Made by a program: the position numbers and the translations under genes. This document shows positions 9,107 through 18,578 of a DNA stretch of 64,000 nucleotides, piece after piece. Below the pieces are notes generated by a model. It was not told where the DNA came from, did not search any database, and saw only the letters and a program-made list of their open reading frames with translations. Every line of letters starts with the position of its first letter. Within the stretch, counting starts at the first letter, position 1. This DNA comes from Fundidesulfovibrio putealis DSM 16056. Lineage in GTDB: Bacteria; Desulfobacterota; Desulfovibrionia; Desulfovibrionales; Desulfovibrionaceae. The DNA lies in contig NZ_AUBQ01000006.1 of NCBI RefSeq assembly GCF_000429325.1, forward strand, positions 124,001 to 188,000. The letters run 5' to 3'.

Positions 9107-9451
9107 TTACGGGGTGGGCAGCGTCTTCACGAAGAGGTTCAGGTTGCCGAACTTGTCCTTGAAGACGTCGCCGGTCAGCGTGACTTCCTTGTTCTTGTAG
9201 TTCTGCTGGAAGGCCGAGAGGGCTTCCAGGGGGAGGTCTTCCGGGGTCCAGACAGAGTAGCTGGTGCCGTCGGCGGTGACGATCCACAGGCCCTCGCCGT
9301 CTTCCTCCCCCACCACTGCGACGATCTCCGCGTCCTTGGACACGAGCTGCATGTCCGGTTCGTTCTGGGCCGCAAGAGAGCCTGCCAGCAGGCAGAGCAG
9401 CATGGCGGCCAGGGCCGCGCTTCGCACGAGGGCGATTCCGAACACGCGCAT
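9107..9451 (-). CDS. Small exported protein, possible OB-fold
   Basis: A 114-residue protein with a signal peptide (about residues 1-30, cleavage near SLAA-Q). The mature 84 residues alternate strand-like stretches (EIVAVVGEE, LWIVTADG, KEVTLTGDVF, LNLFVKTL), suggesting a small OB-like beta barrel of the bacterial BOF kind; this is inference. ATG 9451 is preferred over 9457 because GGGAGA sits six bases upstream of it. Role unknown. Confidence 0.6.
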   Translation of the reverse strand: MRVFGIALVRSAALAAMLLCLLAGSLAAQNEPDMQLVSKDAEIVAVVGEEDGEGLWIVTADGTSYSVWTPEDLPLEALSAFQQNYKNKEVTLTGDVFKDKFGNLNLFVKTLPTP

Positions 9452-9508
9452 AACCATCTCCCTATGAAACGGGGCGTTTCTATCCCCTGCCACCTGAGCC
9501 GTCAAGCG

Positions 9509-10132
9509 TCAGCGGGTCTTGATGCGGGCTATTACACCCGTGGTGGAGTAGCCCGGCAGCAGCGCCAGGCTCACCACGCGCCCGCCCGCAGCTTCCACGG
9601 CCTCGCGGCCCACGATGGCCTCCACGGCCCAGTCCCCGCCCTTCACCAGCACGTCGGGCAGCACGGCCTCGATGAGCGCAAGCGGCGTGGGATCGTCGAA
9701 GCCCACGACGAAGTCCACGCAGGAGAGTCCAGCCAGCACCAGGGCGCGATCCTGCCAGGGGGTCACCGGGCGCGAGGGGCCTTTGAGGCCGAGGACCGAC
9801 GCGTCGGAGTTGAGGCCGAGCACCAGAAGGTCGCCGAGCTCGCGCGCGCGGGTCAGCAGGTCCACGTGGCCGGGATGCAGAAGATCAAAGCAGCCGTTGG
9901 TGAAGACCACGCGCGGTGAGAAGGGGGCCGCGACAGCGCCGCCGTGCGCGTCCGGAGCATCCGGCACGCCGGGCAGAGGGCGCGACACGGGAGTTCCAGG
10001 CGTTCCCGCTTCCTGCCCGCCGCACATGGTCTGGCGACGCCACTCCAGCCGCCCGGAACGCATATCCTTAAGGCGCGCCAGAAGGTCCGGCAGCGCCAGG
10101 ATTTTCCGGCTAAGCGACGGGTGCGGGTGCAT
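9509..10132 (-). CDS. Heptose-1-phosphate adenylyltransferase (HldE C-domain/RfaE2)
   Basis: A 207-residue cytidylyltransferase-fold protein that should add AMP to D-glycero-beta-D-manno-heptose 1-phosphate on the way to LPS heptose. [17 protein letters not shown] holds the nucleotide-binding HxGH motif, followed by LGLNSDASV and [13 protein letters not shown]. It lacks the N-terminal kinase half, so a separate HldA/HldE1 is expected elsewhere; hldD is at 58.3 kb. About 30 low-complexity residues interrupt the usual spacing before the first strand. The start overlaps the stop of the upstream gene by one base, indicating translational coupling. Confidence 0.88.
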   Translation of the reverse strand: MHPHPSLSRKILALPDLLARLKDMRSGRLEWRRQTMCGGQEAGTPGTPVSRPLPGVPDAPDAHGGAVAAPFSPRVVFTNGCFDLLHPGHVDLLTRARELGDLLVLGLNSDASVLGLKGPSRPVTPWQDRALVLAGLSCVDFVVGFDDPTPLALIEAVLPDVLVKGGDWAVEAIVGREAVEAAGGRVVSLALLPGYSTTGVIARIKTR

Positions 10133-10926
10133 CAGGCCTTCTTCTTCAGATTGCGTTCCACGCCGAAAAGGGCCAGCTCCAGCCAGTCCATGGCGAACTC
10201 CAGGCGGCCGGATTCGTCGGCCAGGGCTGCGGCCTTGGCCTCTTCGGGCATGTCCAGGCGGTCCATCAGGCGCGTGTTGACCAGAAAATCGCGGAAGGCG
10301 TCCAGGTTGAAGGCCGCCAGGAACACCATGTTGGCCTGCTTCTGGTCCAGCCGGGCCTGGCGTTGCCTGGCCTGGGCCAGGAGCAGCATGTAGCGGTCGT
10401 TGTGGCGGTTGTATTCCTTCAGGTCCTGGTCCTTCAGCCAGTCGGCGCTGGTCCAGTCGGCGTCCTGCTCGAATCCCTTGCAGTGGGGCTCTCGCACCAC
10501 GAAGAACTGCTCCAGCACTTCGCCCGCCTCGCCGGTCTTGGTGGCGCGCCCCAGGGGATAGGTGCGGCACGCGCCGGGGCGGCCCGGATAGACCGAACAG
10601 CCCTCGCGGGTGACGAAGGGGCAGGGTGCGCCGGGGATTTCGTCGCGCATGCGCAGGCGCAGCATGGGGAACCCGGTGTCGGGGGCCTGGGCGGCCAGGG
10701 CGTGGCGCGCGATGAAGTCGCGGCTGGAGAGGCCGAGCTGGGCGCGCAGGCGCAGTACGTCGTAAGGCGTGAGCATGAGCGTCAGGTCGGAGCAACAGGC
10801 GTTGAAGCAGGGCACCTTGGGGTGGCAGGCGAAACGGAAACGCTCGCCGGGAGGCAGTTCGGGCAGGGTGTCCAGAAAGGCCTGGGTGGCGTCGTGGTCG
10901 CTTGGGGTCTGGTTCGAAATAGTCAT
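10132..10926 (-). CDS. YkgJ family cysteine-cluster protein
   Basis: A 264-residue soluble protein. The N-terminal cluster [12 protein letters not shown], a LTPYDVLRL helix, and later [25 protein letters not shown] match the YkgJ/CxxCxxCC family predicted to bind zinc or an iron-sulfur cluster. Start at ATG 10926 (MTISNQ). It is the first gene of a two-gene unit with the heptose adenylyltransferase. Biochemical role of the family is unknown. Confidence 0.82.
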   Translation of the reverse strand: MTISNQTPSDHDATQAFLDTLPELPPGERFRFACHPKVPCFNACCSDLTLMLTPYDVLRLRAQLGLSSRDFIARHALAAQAPDTGFPMLRLRMRDEIPGAPCPFVTREGCSVYPGRPGACRTYPLGRATKTGEAGEVLEQFFVVREPHCKGFEQDADWTSADWLKDQDLKEYNRHNDRYMLLLAQARQRQARLDQKQANMVFLAAFNLDAFRDFLVNTRLMDRLDMPEEAKAAALADESGRLEFAMDWLELALFGVERNLKKKA

Positions 10927-11045
10927 GATGGCGCAGTTTAGCACCGGCCACGCCTCTTGAAAACCCGAAAAGACCCGGCTGGCCCGTGCGCCCCTGCGCC
11001 CGTGCGCGTTGACAGTCGCCGGGCTTCGTGGAAAACAGTGAAGCT

Positions 11046-11465
11046 ATGAGTGAGCAGCTGTGCCTGCGCATCGAGAACCGTCTTCCGGAACTGGAACGGG
11101 TCCACGCCGAGGTGGAGGATTTTCTGGAACGGTGCGACGTGGCCGGGCGGGATTCATATCACATTCGGCTCGCCCTGGACGAACTGGTGACCAACGTCAT
11201 CTGCTACGCCTACGACGGCGAGGGCGGGCACTGCATCGAGGTGGAGATCGTCCGCCTCTCCGGGGCCGTGGCCATAACCCTCAAGGACGGGGGCAAGCCC
11301 TTCAACCCTCTGCTGGCCCCGGAACCCGACATGAACGCGCCGCCCGAGAAACGCAGGATCGGCGGCCTGGGCATCCATTTCGTTCGCAAGACCATGGATG
11401 AACTGCACTACGAACGCAAAGACGGAAAGAACATACTTCGTATCCGCAAAAACACCGCGACCTGA
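11046..11465 (+). CDS. Anti-sigma regulatory factor, RsbW/SpoIIAB-like ATPase
   Basis: A 139-residue HATPase_c_2 protein. The N-box ([12 protein letters not shown]), DGGKPFNP and the G-box ([13 protein letters not shown]) are intact. Family members phosphorylate a STAS-domain antagonist and sequester a sigma factor. A STAS gene begins 166 bases downstream, making a likely partner-switch pair. ATG 11046 is preferred; GTG at 11028 has no ribosome site. Confidence 0.85.
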   Translation: MSEQLCLRIENRLPELERVHAEVEDFLERCDVAGRDSYHIRLALDELVTNVICYAYDGEGGHCIEVEIVRLSGAVAITLKDGGKPFNPLLAPEPDMNAPPEKRRIGGLGIHFVRKTMDELHYERKDGKNILRIRKNTAT

Positions 11466-11631
11466 AACGAGGTGGCATTGCAGCGCGTTTCTGGGAAACA
11501 GAAACATGTCTCCCAAAGCAAAATAAATGGTTCTCCCGGTTACTATTCATACGCCGCAGGAACCTGTTTTGAGAACGCCGCACAAGTGGCCGCAAAACGC
11601 CTTGAAGCACGAGAAATACGAGGAGCATCCG

Positions 11632-11970
11632 ATGGAACTTGCCGTGACCACTGCCGGTCCTGTGACCATTCTCACCATTAATGGCCGTCTGGACTCGAAT
11701 TCGTCCAAGGAGCTCGAAGACCAGGTCATGGGGCTGGTCACGGGTGGGGTTTCCAAGCTGCTCATGGACTTCGGGGGCGTGGACTACATCAACTCCAGCG
11801 GCCTGCGGGTGCTGCTCATGGCCTTTCAGCACCTCAAGAAGAACGGCGGCAAACTGCACCTGTGCAACATCAAGGATTACATGAACGAGGTCTTCGAAAT
11901 ATCCGGCTACACCGAGATATTTTCGATCTTTCCCGGTCAGGCCGAGGCTCTGGCCGCCTTCCCGGAGTGA
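11632..11970 (+). CDS. STAS-domain anti-sigma factor antagonist
   Basis: A 112-residue STAS protein of the SpoIIAA/RsbV type. DYINSSGLRVLL contains the conserved phospho-acceptor serine (S55 by comparison with SpoIIAA S58). Start ATG 11632 follows GAGGAG at six bases; an upstream in-frame ATG at 11527 would add 35 unconserved residues. It follows the kinase gene, its presumed partner. Its stop is two bases from the next start, so the downstream secreted protein is probably in the same transcript. Confidence 0.88.
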   Translation: MELAVTTAGPVTILTINGRLDSNSSKELEDQVMGLVTGGVSKLLMDFGGVDYINSSGLRVLLMAFQHLKKNGGKLHLCNIKDYMNEVFEISGYTEIFSIFPGQAEALAAFPE

Positions 11971-11972
11971 GC

Positions 11973-12596
11973 ATGAGAAAGGCTGCGCCGGTTATTGTGT
12001 CCTGCCTGCTGGCTGTGGCGGCATGGCTGTCGCCCCTGGCCTGCCTGGCCCAGTCCGCACCCCTGGAGATCGCGGGCTTCAGGCTGGGAAGCGACGTGAA
12101 GACCGTCGCCCAGGCCATCGAAGAGGGCAAGACCGAGGTGGACATCAACCGCCAGTATCTGACCACCGTGCTGACAAAGCCCGTGCCCGGATACCGTTCC
12201 GGGTACGTCACCTTCGGCAATTGCGCCGCGCCGGGACGCATCGTCCGCGTCAAGATGAACTACGAAAACGAATCCAGGGACTTCTACGAGAAGCTCCTGG
12301 CCGCCCTCAAGAAGCGTTTCGGCGAGCCGAAGCAGTGGCGCGGAAACCCGTTCGGAACCCTGCGCATCTGGAAATGGAGCCTGCGCGACAAAGCCCTGGG
12401 CGACATATCCATCATCTTGCAGCATTATTCCGGTGAGGACGACACTTTCACCAAGGGCAACTCCATTCGTGTCGCCGCTGTGGAAATCCTGGACGAGGAG
12501 CGTGACTGCTGGCGCGCCAGGCACCCGGAAGAGAAGATCCAGGCCCCGGCTGCGTCCGTTCCGCCGCCGGGCATTGAGTATTATCTGCCCAGGTGA
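11973..12596 (+). CDS. Exported hypothetical protein
   Basis: A 207-residue protein with an N-terminal signal peptide (hydrophobic residues 5-25, cleavage near CLAQSA). The mature part begins LEIAGFRLGSDVKTV, a pattern seen in small periplasmic proteins of sulfate reducers, and ends proline-rich. No enzyme motif is visible. It begins two bases after the STAS gene and may be cotranscribed with the partner-switch pair, but no functional link can be shown. Confidence 0.7.
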   Translation: MRKAAPVIVSCLLAVAAWLSPLACLAQSAPLEIAGFRLGSDVKTVAQAIEEGKTEVDINRQYLTTVLTKPVPGYRSGYVTFGNCAAPGRIVRVKMNYENESRDFYEKLLAALKKRFGEPKQWRGNPFGTLRIWKWSLRDKALGDISIILQHYSGEDDTFTKGNSIRVAAVEILDEERDCWRARHPEEKIQAPAASVPPPGIEYYLPR

Positions 12597-12806
12597 TCCG
12601 CCCGGAATGGCCCAGGGCCGAGCGGGTGGACGCCCCGGTGTGCGCCTTGCGCCTGAACGCCGATTGTTCCGGCCTGCCTGATTCCGGGGACGCTCCGGCG
12701 GGGCGGTTCCCCGCCGCAGACAGGGCCGCCCGGCAAACCGCCACGGCGCACAAGGAAATTCGTCTGTGATTACAGTAACTCTTCGTCTTTCAGGCCAATC
12801 CCCCGC
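12597..12806. other. Intergenic stretch, nothing recognised
   Basis: About 210 GC-rich bases between the exported protein and the dynamin-like GTPase gene. It holds a short GC inverted repeat (GGGGCGGTTCCCCGCC area near 12700) but no T-run, no RNA gene and no convincing coding frame. Confidence 0.4.
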
Positions 12807-14531
12807 ATGACGCCGTCACTCGTGGACGAACAGCTGGCCGCCAGCCGCCTGCGGCTCGGCCGGTCTCTTTCAGCCCTGGAGGCCCTGGCCGTGCGCGCTG
12901 GCGCGCAGGACGCGGCGCAAGGCGCGCGCGCCCTGGTGCAGGCCGCCGGGGAGCCGTTCCTGTTCGTGGCGGCGGGCGAGGTGAAGACCGGCAAGTCCAG
13001 CTTCATAAACGCGCTTCTGGGCGAGGAAGTCAGCGCCGTGGCCCCCGACCCCTGCACGGACCGCATTCTGATGATCTCCTGGGGGCCGGAGCGTAAGCGC
13101 CAGGACGAAGGCCCGCTTTTCGCCCGCATCGAGCTGCCCCATCCCATCCTCAAGGATATAGCCGTGGTGGACACGCCGGGCGTGGACAGCGTCATCGACC
13201 AGCACCAGGAGATAACCGAACGCTTCATCCCCAGGAGCGACCTGGTGCTGTTCGTGTTTTCGGCGCTGAACCCCTACACGCGCTCCGCGTGGGATTTCCT
13301 GGGTCTCATTGCCGGACAGTGGCGCAGGAAGGTGGTGCTGGTGCTCAACCAGGCGGACCTGGCCACGCCCGCGCAACTCAAGATCAACCGCGAGAAGGCG
13401 GTGGAGCTGGCCCGCGAGCGCGGCCTGGACGATCCCACGGTGTTCGTGGTGTCCTCGGCGCTGGAGGCCGTGCAGCCCGAGCTCTCCGGGGTGGAGGCCG
13501 TGCGCCGCCACATCCGGGAGATGGTCACGGGCGGGGAGCACGTGCGGGCCAAGCTCAGATCGCTGGCAGACGGGGCGGGCGCCGTCCTGGCTGGGATACG
13601 CGAAGCCGGGGAAGCGTTGCGCCTGGAACTGGAGACCGACGAGGCCCAGTCGCGGCGCATAGCCGAACGGCTCGATGCGGCGCGAGCCGCCGCCGGGCGC
13701 GAAGCCAAGGCCCTGGTGGTGCAGGTGCTGGCGCGCTACGACCGGGCCTGCGACGAGTATCTCGCATCCATAGAGATGGAGCTTTCCTTCGCCAGCATGT
13801 TCCGGCGCAGCTTCCTGCGTTTCTTCAAACGCAAGTCCGCCGTGCCCGCCATGCTGGAGGAGCTCAACCGCGCGTTCCGGGAGTCGCTTGAGCAGCAGGT
13901 GGACGCCTTGGCGCGCGAGGGCGCGTCCGGCCTGACGCAGCGCCTCGCCCTGGACATCTCCGACATCTCCCGCGATTTGCGCGAGCTGGCCGGTGGTGCT
14001 GCCAGACCTGCCGACAGTGGCGGCGACGCCGCCGGGACCCTTGAGCGCCGCCGCGAGGCGGTGCTGAGCGGGGTGTCGGCCGGGCTGGACGACTTCCTGG
14101 CCGCCTCCGCCGACCCCGCCCGCGTCGATCCCCTCCGGGTTGCCCGCATGGACCCCAAGGCGGCCATGGGCGGGCTCATGGTGCTGGCCGGAGGCCTGTT
14201 CGTGCTGTCGGTCAAGGGCGTGGTGGTGGACGTCACCGGCGGCGTGATTGCGGGGTCGGGCATGCTGCTGGCCGGGGGCGTGCTGGCCGTCGGGCGTCCG
14301 CGCCTTCTGCGTACGCTCCGGGCCACGCTGCGCGAGGGCGGAGAGCGCCTTCAGGCCGAGCTGGACAGCCTGCTGGCGGCCCGTCTGGAAGACGTCTTCG
14401 CGGATGTGGCCCGGCTGCTGGAGCCCTTCGACGCCGACACGGCCAGGCGGCGCGGCGAGCTCGAAATCATCGTCTCCGAGGCGTCGATGCTGGAGCTGGA
14501 AATTTCAAAAAATCTTGACACACCGGCCTAA
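12807..14531 (+). CDS. Dynamin-family GTPase
   Basis: A 574-residue protein. The GTPase domain has a P-loop (GEVKTGKSS, residues 57-65), a G3 DTPG at 122-125 and a G4 NQAD near 185. A long charged helical middle and two hydrophobic segments near residues 445-495 (LMVLAGGLFVLSV, then VIAGSGMLLAGGV) follow, then a final helix. This is the layout of bacterial dynamin-like proteins, which remodel or survey membranes. It ends 72 bases before rpsF. The neighbourhood gives no clue to its membrane task; a partner dynamin-like gene is not present here. Confidence 0.8.
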   Translation: MTPSLVDEQLAASRLRLGRSLSALEALAVRAGAQDAAQGARALVQAAGEPFLFVAAGEVKTGKSSFINALLGEEVSAVAPDPCTDRILMISWGPERKRQDEGPLFARIELPHPILKDIAVVDTPGVDSVIDQHQEITERFIPRSDLVLFVFSALNPYTRSAWDFLGLIAGQWRRKVVLVLNQADLATPAQLKINREKAVELARERGLDDPTVFVVSSALEAVQPELSGVEAVRRHIREMVTGGEHVRAKLRSLADGAGAVLAGIREAGEALRLELETDEAQSRRIAERLDAARAAAGREAKALVVQVLARYDRACDEYLASIEMELSFASMFRRSFLRFFKRKSAVPAMLEELNRAFRESLEQQVDALAREGASGLTQRLALDISDISRDLRELAGGAARPADSGGDAAGTLERRREAVLSGVSAGLDDFLAASADPARVDPLRVARMDPKAAMGGLMVLAGGLFVLSVKGVVVDVTGGVIAGSGMLLAGGVLAVGRPRLLRTLRATLREGGERLQAELDSLLAARLEDVFADVARLLEPFDADTARRRGELEIIVSEASMLELEISKNLDTPA

Positions 14532-14603
14532 AGGCTCTAACGACAACCCCTCGCCTTGCTCTTCCCCCAAGAGGGAAGGGCCATAGTCCACAAGGAGGAT
14601 CAC

Positions 14604-14924
14604 ATGAGGAAGTACGAGACGCTTCTGCTCCTGAGCCCCGAGCTCAACGCGGAAAGCAAGAAAGCCGTCATCGACACCCTGGTCGCCATCATTGAGCGCG
14701 AACTGGGCCAGATGCTGGCCGTTGATGACTGGGGAACCAAAGAGCTGGCCTATCCGGTCCGCAAGCAGGTGCGCGGCCAGTACGTGCGCCTGGAGTACGC
14801 CGCCCCGGGCAAGACCGTCGCAGAACTGGAGCGCATCGTGCGCATCACCGACGGCATCTACAAGTTCGTTACCGTCAAGCTGGCCGACACCTACGTGCCT
14901 GCCGCCGCTCCCGTGGAGGCCTAA
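14604..14924 (+). CDS. rpsF: 30S ribosomal protein S6
   Basis: A 106-residue S6 protein (MRKYETLLLLSPEL start; WGTKELAYPVRKQVRGQY in the middle). It binds the central domain of 16S rRNA with S18. ATG 14604 follows AAGGAGG, a near-ideal ribosome site. First gene of the rpsF-rpsR-rplI-dnaB unit; the gap to rpsR is three bases. A small GC hairpin (near 14562-14580) lies in the leader but I cannot assign it to the known S6-S18 autoregulatory motif. Confidence 0.97.
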   Translation: MRKYETLLLLSPELNAESKKAVIDTLVAIIERELGQMLAVDDWGTKELAYPVRKQVRGQYVRLEYAAPGKTVAELERIVRITDGIYKFVTVKLADTYVPAAAPVEA

Positions 14925-14927
14925 CCT

Positions 14928-15188
14928 ATGTCCTTCAAGAAAAAGTTCACCCCCAAGAAGAAGTTCTGTCGCTTCTGCGCCAACAAGAACCTTCCTCTGG
15001 ACTACAAGCGTTCCGACATCCTGCGCGACTTCATCACCGAGCGCGGCAAGATCATCGCCCGTCGCATCACCGGCACCTGCGCCAAGCACCAGCGCAGGCT
15101 CACCACCGAGATCAAGCGCTCGCGCCAGATGGCCCTCATCTACTACACGGCCACCCACAGCGCCGAACTTCTCAAGAAGATGTCGTAG
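14928..15188 (+). CDS. rpsR: 30S ribosomal protein S18
   Basis: An 86-residue S18 protein. It keeps [15 protein letters not shown] with two cysteines typical of the zinc-type (C+) form, and the [25 protein letters not shown] core. Three bases separate it from rpsF and eleven from rplI, consistent with one ribosomal transcript. Confidence 0.97.
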   Translation: MSFKKKFTPKKKFCRFCANKNLPLDYKRSDILRDFITERGKIIARRITGTCAKHQRRLTTEIKRSRQMALIYYTATHSAELLKKMS

Positions 15189-15198
15189 GAGTTACGCC

Positions 15199-15720
15199 AT
15201 GGCAGCCATGAAACTTATCCTGCGCGCCGATATGGAAAACCTGGGCAAGCTGGGAGACCTGGTCTCCGTCAAGCCCGGTTACGGCCGCAACTTCCTGATC
15301 CCCCAGGGCCTGGCTATGCTGGCCTCTGCCTCCAACCTCAAAGTCTTCGAGCAGGAGCGCAACAAGCTCCAGGCCAAGATGGACACCCTGCGCGCCGACG
15401 CCTCCGGCCTTGCCGGCAAGCTGGCCGCCGCCACCGTGGCCATCGAGGTGCGCGTGGGCGACGGCGACAAGCTGTACGGCTCCGTCACCTCGGGTATGAT
15501 CGCCGATAACCTGGAAGCCCAGGGCATCGTGGTCGACCGCCGCAAGATCGTTCTGGAAGACCCCATCCGCACCCTCGGCGTCCACGAAGTGGAGATCAAG
15601 CTCCACGCCGACGTCCGTGGCGTCATCCGCGTGATGGTCTGCCGCCAGGGCGAGAAGCTCATCGACGCCGAACCCGCCGCAGGCGACAGTGGACAGCAGT
15701 CCGCAGAAACCGAAGCGTAA
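15199..15720 (+). CDS. rplI: 50S ribosomal protein L9
   Basis: A 173-residue L9. The N-terminal rRNA-binding domain (LILRADMENLGKLGD, GYGRNFLIPQGLA) is joined by a long helix to the C-terminal domain. Start at ATG 15199 after TAGGAG; ATG at 15208 is a possible alternative that would give the more usual MKLIL start. Its last 32 bases overlap the start of dnaB. Confidence 0.95.
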   Translation: MAAMKLILRADMENLGKLGDLVSVKPGYGRNFLIPQGLAMLASASNLKVFEQERNKLQAKMDTLRADASGLAGKLAAATVAIEVRVGDGDKLYGSVTSGMIADNLEAQGIVVDRRKIVLEDPIRTLGVHEVEIKLHADVRGVIRVMVCRQGEKLIDAEPAAGDSGQQSAETEA

Positions 15721-17143
15721 GACCCGTCGCGGGGCGGGCGAGCCGGACGGCCAGCTCGCCCCGCAAACGTTGGAACGGGTTTCAGGCGATCTTCTTCGCC
15801 GTGTTCCCCCGCACAGTCCGGAAGCCGAGCAGTCCGTCCTGGGCGGGATTCTCATCAAGAACTCCACGCTTCACCACCTCATCGACATCCTCGGTGAGGA
15901 CGATTTCTATTCCCCCGTACACAGGGCCATTTATCAGGCCTGCCTTGAGCTGAACCGCCGCTCCGTGGCCGTGGATCTCGTCACCCTGGCCGAGGAACTC
16001 TCGCGCATGGGCAAGCTCGACGAGGTGGGGGGCCCGGTCTATCTGGCGGAGCTGGCCTCGGCCACGGTCAGCGCGGCCAACGCCCTGCACCACGCCGACA
16101 TCGTGCGCGACAAGGCCGTCAAGCGCCGCCTCATCTCCGCCGCTTCGGACATCATCGAGAAGGTCTTCGACGGCGGAGAGGACACCGAGGCCCTGCTGGA
16201 CTCCTCCGAGCAGGCCGTGTTCGCCATCTCCGACTCCAAGAAGACCGGCGTTCTCAGCTCCAGCAAATCGCTGGTGGACGCGGTCTTCGAGCAGCTCACC
16301 AAGCGCGTGGAGAACCAGGAGACCGTCACCGGCGTCCCCACCGGCTACTACACCTTCGACGAGTACACCGCCGGGCTTCAGCCCTCGGACCTCATCATCG
16401 TGGCCGGACGCCCCTCCATGGGCAAGACCGCCTTCGCCATGAACATCGCCATGCGCGCCGCCTGCATGTACTCCACGCCCACAGCCATCTTCTCCCTGGA
16501 AATGAGCAAAGAGCAGATCATGATGCGTATGCTCTGCTGCTGGGGCAAGGTGGACCTCTCCAAGCTGCGCAAGGGCCGCCTCGACGACACGGACTGGGCC
16601 AGGCTCTACGAGTCGGCCAACGCCCTGTCCCCCGCGCCGCTGTTCGTGGACGACACCCCGGCACTCTCCACCATGGAAATGCGCGCCCGCTGCCGCCGCC
16701 TGAAGGCCGAGCACGGCCTGGGCCTCGTGGTGGTGGACTACCTGCAGCTCATGCGTTCGGCGCGCCGCGTGGACTCGCGCGAGCAGGAAATTTCCGACAT
16801 CTCCCGGAACCTGAAGGCCCTGGCCAAGGAAATGCACGTCCCGGTGATCGCCCTGTCGCAGCTCAACCGCAAGGTGGAAGAGCGCAGCGACAAGCGCCCC
16901 ATGATGAGCGACCTGCGCGAATCCGGCGCCATCGAGCAGGACGCCGACGTGATCATCTTCCTGTACCGCGAGGCCGCCTACAAGAAGAAGGACGAGCTGA
17001 CCCCCGAGGACAACGTGGCCGAGATCATCATCGGCAAGCAGCGTAACGGCCCCACCGGCATGGTCAAGCTACGCTTCTTCAAGGAATCCACGTCCTTCGA
17101 GAACCCCACGGACATCCCGCCCCCATCCGAGTACGAGGGCTAA
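15689..17143 (+). CDS. dnaB: Replicative DNA helicase DnaB
   Basis: A 484-residue DnaB. The N-terminal primase-contact domain (PHSPEAEQSVLGGIL) is followed by the RecA-like helicase domain with Walker A (GRPSMGKTAF), VVVDYLQLM as Walker B, and the DLRESGAIEQDADVI arginine-finger region. No intein is present. The start is GTG at 15689, inside the end of rplI in another frame, so the first 30 residues share DNA with L9; a start within the first 40 residues cannot be fixed by sequence alone. Confidence 0.96.
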   Translation: MDSSPQKPKRKTRRGAGEPDGQLAPQTLERVSGDLLRRVPPHSPEAEQSVLGGILIKNSTLHHLIDILGEDDFYSPVHRAIYQACLELNRRSVAVDLVTLAEELSRMGKLDEVGGPVYLAELASATVSAANALHHADIVRDKAVKRRLISAASDIIEKVFDGGEDTEALLDSSEQAVFAISDSKKTGVLSSSKSLVDAVFEQLTKRVENQETVTGVPTGYYTFDEYTAGLQPSDLIIVAGRPSMGKTAFAMNIAMRAACMYSTPTAIFSLEMSKEQIMMRMLCCWGKVDLSKLRKGRLDDTDWARLYESANALSPAPLFVDDTPALSTMEMRARCRRLKAEHGLGLVVVDYLQLMRSARRVDSREQEISDISRNLKALAKEMHVPVIALSQLNRKVEERSDKRPMMSDLRESGAIEQDADVIIFLYREAAYKKKDELTPEDNVAEIIIGKQRNGPTGMVKLRFFKESTSFENPTDIPPPSEYEG

Positions 17144-17152
17144 AGCTGCGCG

Positions 17153-17180
17153 CATGAAAAACAGGAGCATGTTTTTCATG
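17153..17180 (+). repeat. Palindromic spacer element, copy 2
   Basis: Perfect inverted repeat CATGAAAAAC, eight-base loop, GTTTTTCATG. On the minus strand the loop reads ATGCTCCT, close to ATGTTCCT in the copy at 43601-43634. It sits ten bases after the dnaB stop and 40 bases before the chosen paaK start. Confidence 0.6.
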
Positions 17181-17219
17181 CCCCACCAGACGACAGACCA
17201 AACCGGCGGAGCAGAACGC

Positions 17220-18515
17220 ATGTACTACGATCCGGCAGAAACGCTTTCCCGCGAAGACATCTCCCGCCTGCAACTTTCCCGACTGCGCACCACCTGCGAG
17301 CGCGCCGCGCGCTCCCGGCTCTATGCCCGCAAATTTGCCGAACACGGACTGCGCCCTGAAGACGTCAGGACCCTGGACGACCTGCGCCGCATCCCCTTCA
17401 CCACCAAGCAGGACCTGCGCGAATCCTACCCGGACGGCCTGAACGCCGTGCCGCAGGAAAAGATGGTGCGCCTGCACGTGTCCTCCGGCACCACCGGCAC
17501 CCCAACCGTGGTCTATCACACGGCTGGCGACATCTGCTGGTGGTCCTCCCTGGTGGCGCGCTGCATGCACATGACCGGCATGCGCCCCGGCGACGTGTTC
17601 CAGAACACCACCAGCTACGGCCTGTTCACCGGGGGCCTGGGAATGCATTACGGCGCGGAGCGCCTGGGCTGTCTGGCCATCCCCATGGGCGCGGGCAACA
17701 CCCAGCGCCAGCTGAAGCTCATCCAGGACTTCAAGGTCACTGCGCTGCACATCATCCCGTCCTACGCGCTCTACATCGCCAACTTCTGCGCGTTGAACGG
17801 CATCGACCCCAAGAGCCTTGGCGTGCGCATCGCCCTGGTGGGGGCCGAGCCCTACTCCGAGCAGACCCGCAGCCGCCTGGAGGGTATCTTCGGCTTCAAG
17901 GCCTTCAACTCCTACGGCCTCTCCGAGATGAACGGCCCCGGCGTGGCCTTCGAGTGCCAGGAGCAGTCCGGCATGCACCTTTGGGAGGATGCCTATCTGG
18001 CCGAGGTGATCGACCCCCAGACCCTGGAGCCAGTGAAGCCCGGCGAAGTGGGCGAGTTGGTGCTGACCACCCTGTGCCGCGAGGGCATGCCAATCCTGCG
18101 CTACCGCACCCGCGACCTGACGCGCTTTTTGCCCGGCCCCTGCGCCTGCGGGCGCGAGCACGTGCGCCTGGACCGCATCACCGGCCGCTCGGACGACCTC
18201 ATCATCATCAAGGGCGTGAACATCTACCCCATGCAGATCGAGCAGGTGCTCATGGCCCTGCCCGAGGTCGGCCAGAACTACCTGATCGAGTTGTACCGCG
18301 AAGGCCCCATCGACCAGATCCGCGTGAAGGTGGAGATCAAGGAAGAGTTCTTCGTGGAGGACATGCGCGCCCTGAACGCCCTGCGCCAGAAGATCGCCAA
18401 TAAACTTCGCGACGAGATTCTGGTCACCCCCAAGGTCGATCTGGTGGAGCACAACGCCCTGCCCAAGAGCGAAGGCAAGGCCCAGCGCGTGGTGGACATG
18501 CGCGAGGCCGAGTAA
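17220..18515 (+). CDS. paaK: Phenylacetate-CoA ligase family enzyme
   Basis: A 431-residue ANL-superfamily ligase. SSGTTGTPTVV is the phosphate-binding loop, SYGLSEMNGPG the adenine-side motif and YRTRDLTRF the hinge region; GRSDDLIIIKGVNIYPMQIE begins the mobile C-domain. Such enzymes activate phenylacetate or related aryl acids with CoA; in anaerobes they often serve aromatic amino-acid ferredoxin-linked oxidation. No paa ring-degradation genes are nearby. I chose ATG 17220 (MYYDPAETLS) over 17154, since the longer start codes through the palindromic spacer. Confidence 0.88.
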   Translation: MYYDPAETLSREDISRLQLSRLRTTCERAARSRLYARKFAEHGLRPEDVRTLDDLRRIPFTTKQDLRESYPDGLNAVPQEKMVRLHVSSGTTGTPTVVYHTAGDICWWSSLVARCMHMTGMRPGDVFQNTTSYGLFTGGLGMHYGAERLGCLAIPMGAGNTQRQLKLIQDFKVTALHIIPSYALYIANFCALNGIDPKSLGVRIALVGAEPYSEQTRSRLEGIFGFKAFNSYGLSEMNGPGVAFECQEQSGMHLWEDAYLAEVIDPQTLEPVKPGEVGELVLTTLCREGMPILRYRTRDLTRFLPGPCACGREHVRLDRITGRSDDLIIIKGVNIYPMQIEQVLMALPEVGQNYLIELYREGPIDQIRVKVEIKEEFFVEDMRALNALRQKIANKLRDEILVTPKVDLVEHNALPKSEGKAQRVVDMREAE

Positions 18516-18578
18516 GGCTGACGCCGGGGGAATGCAGGGCGCTGCCCTGCACCCGCAAGGGCTCCGCCCTTGACCCGG

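Noticed and set aside
12597-12806. Short coding frame or RNA gene in the gap before the dynamin-like gene
   Set aside because: No ribosome site, no conserved fold, no T-run.
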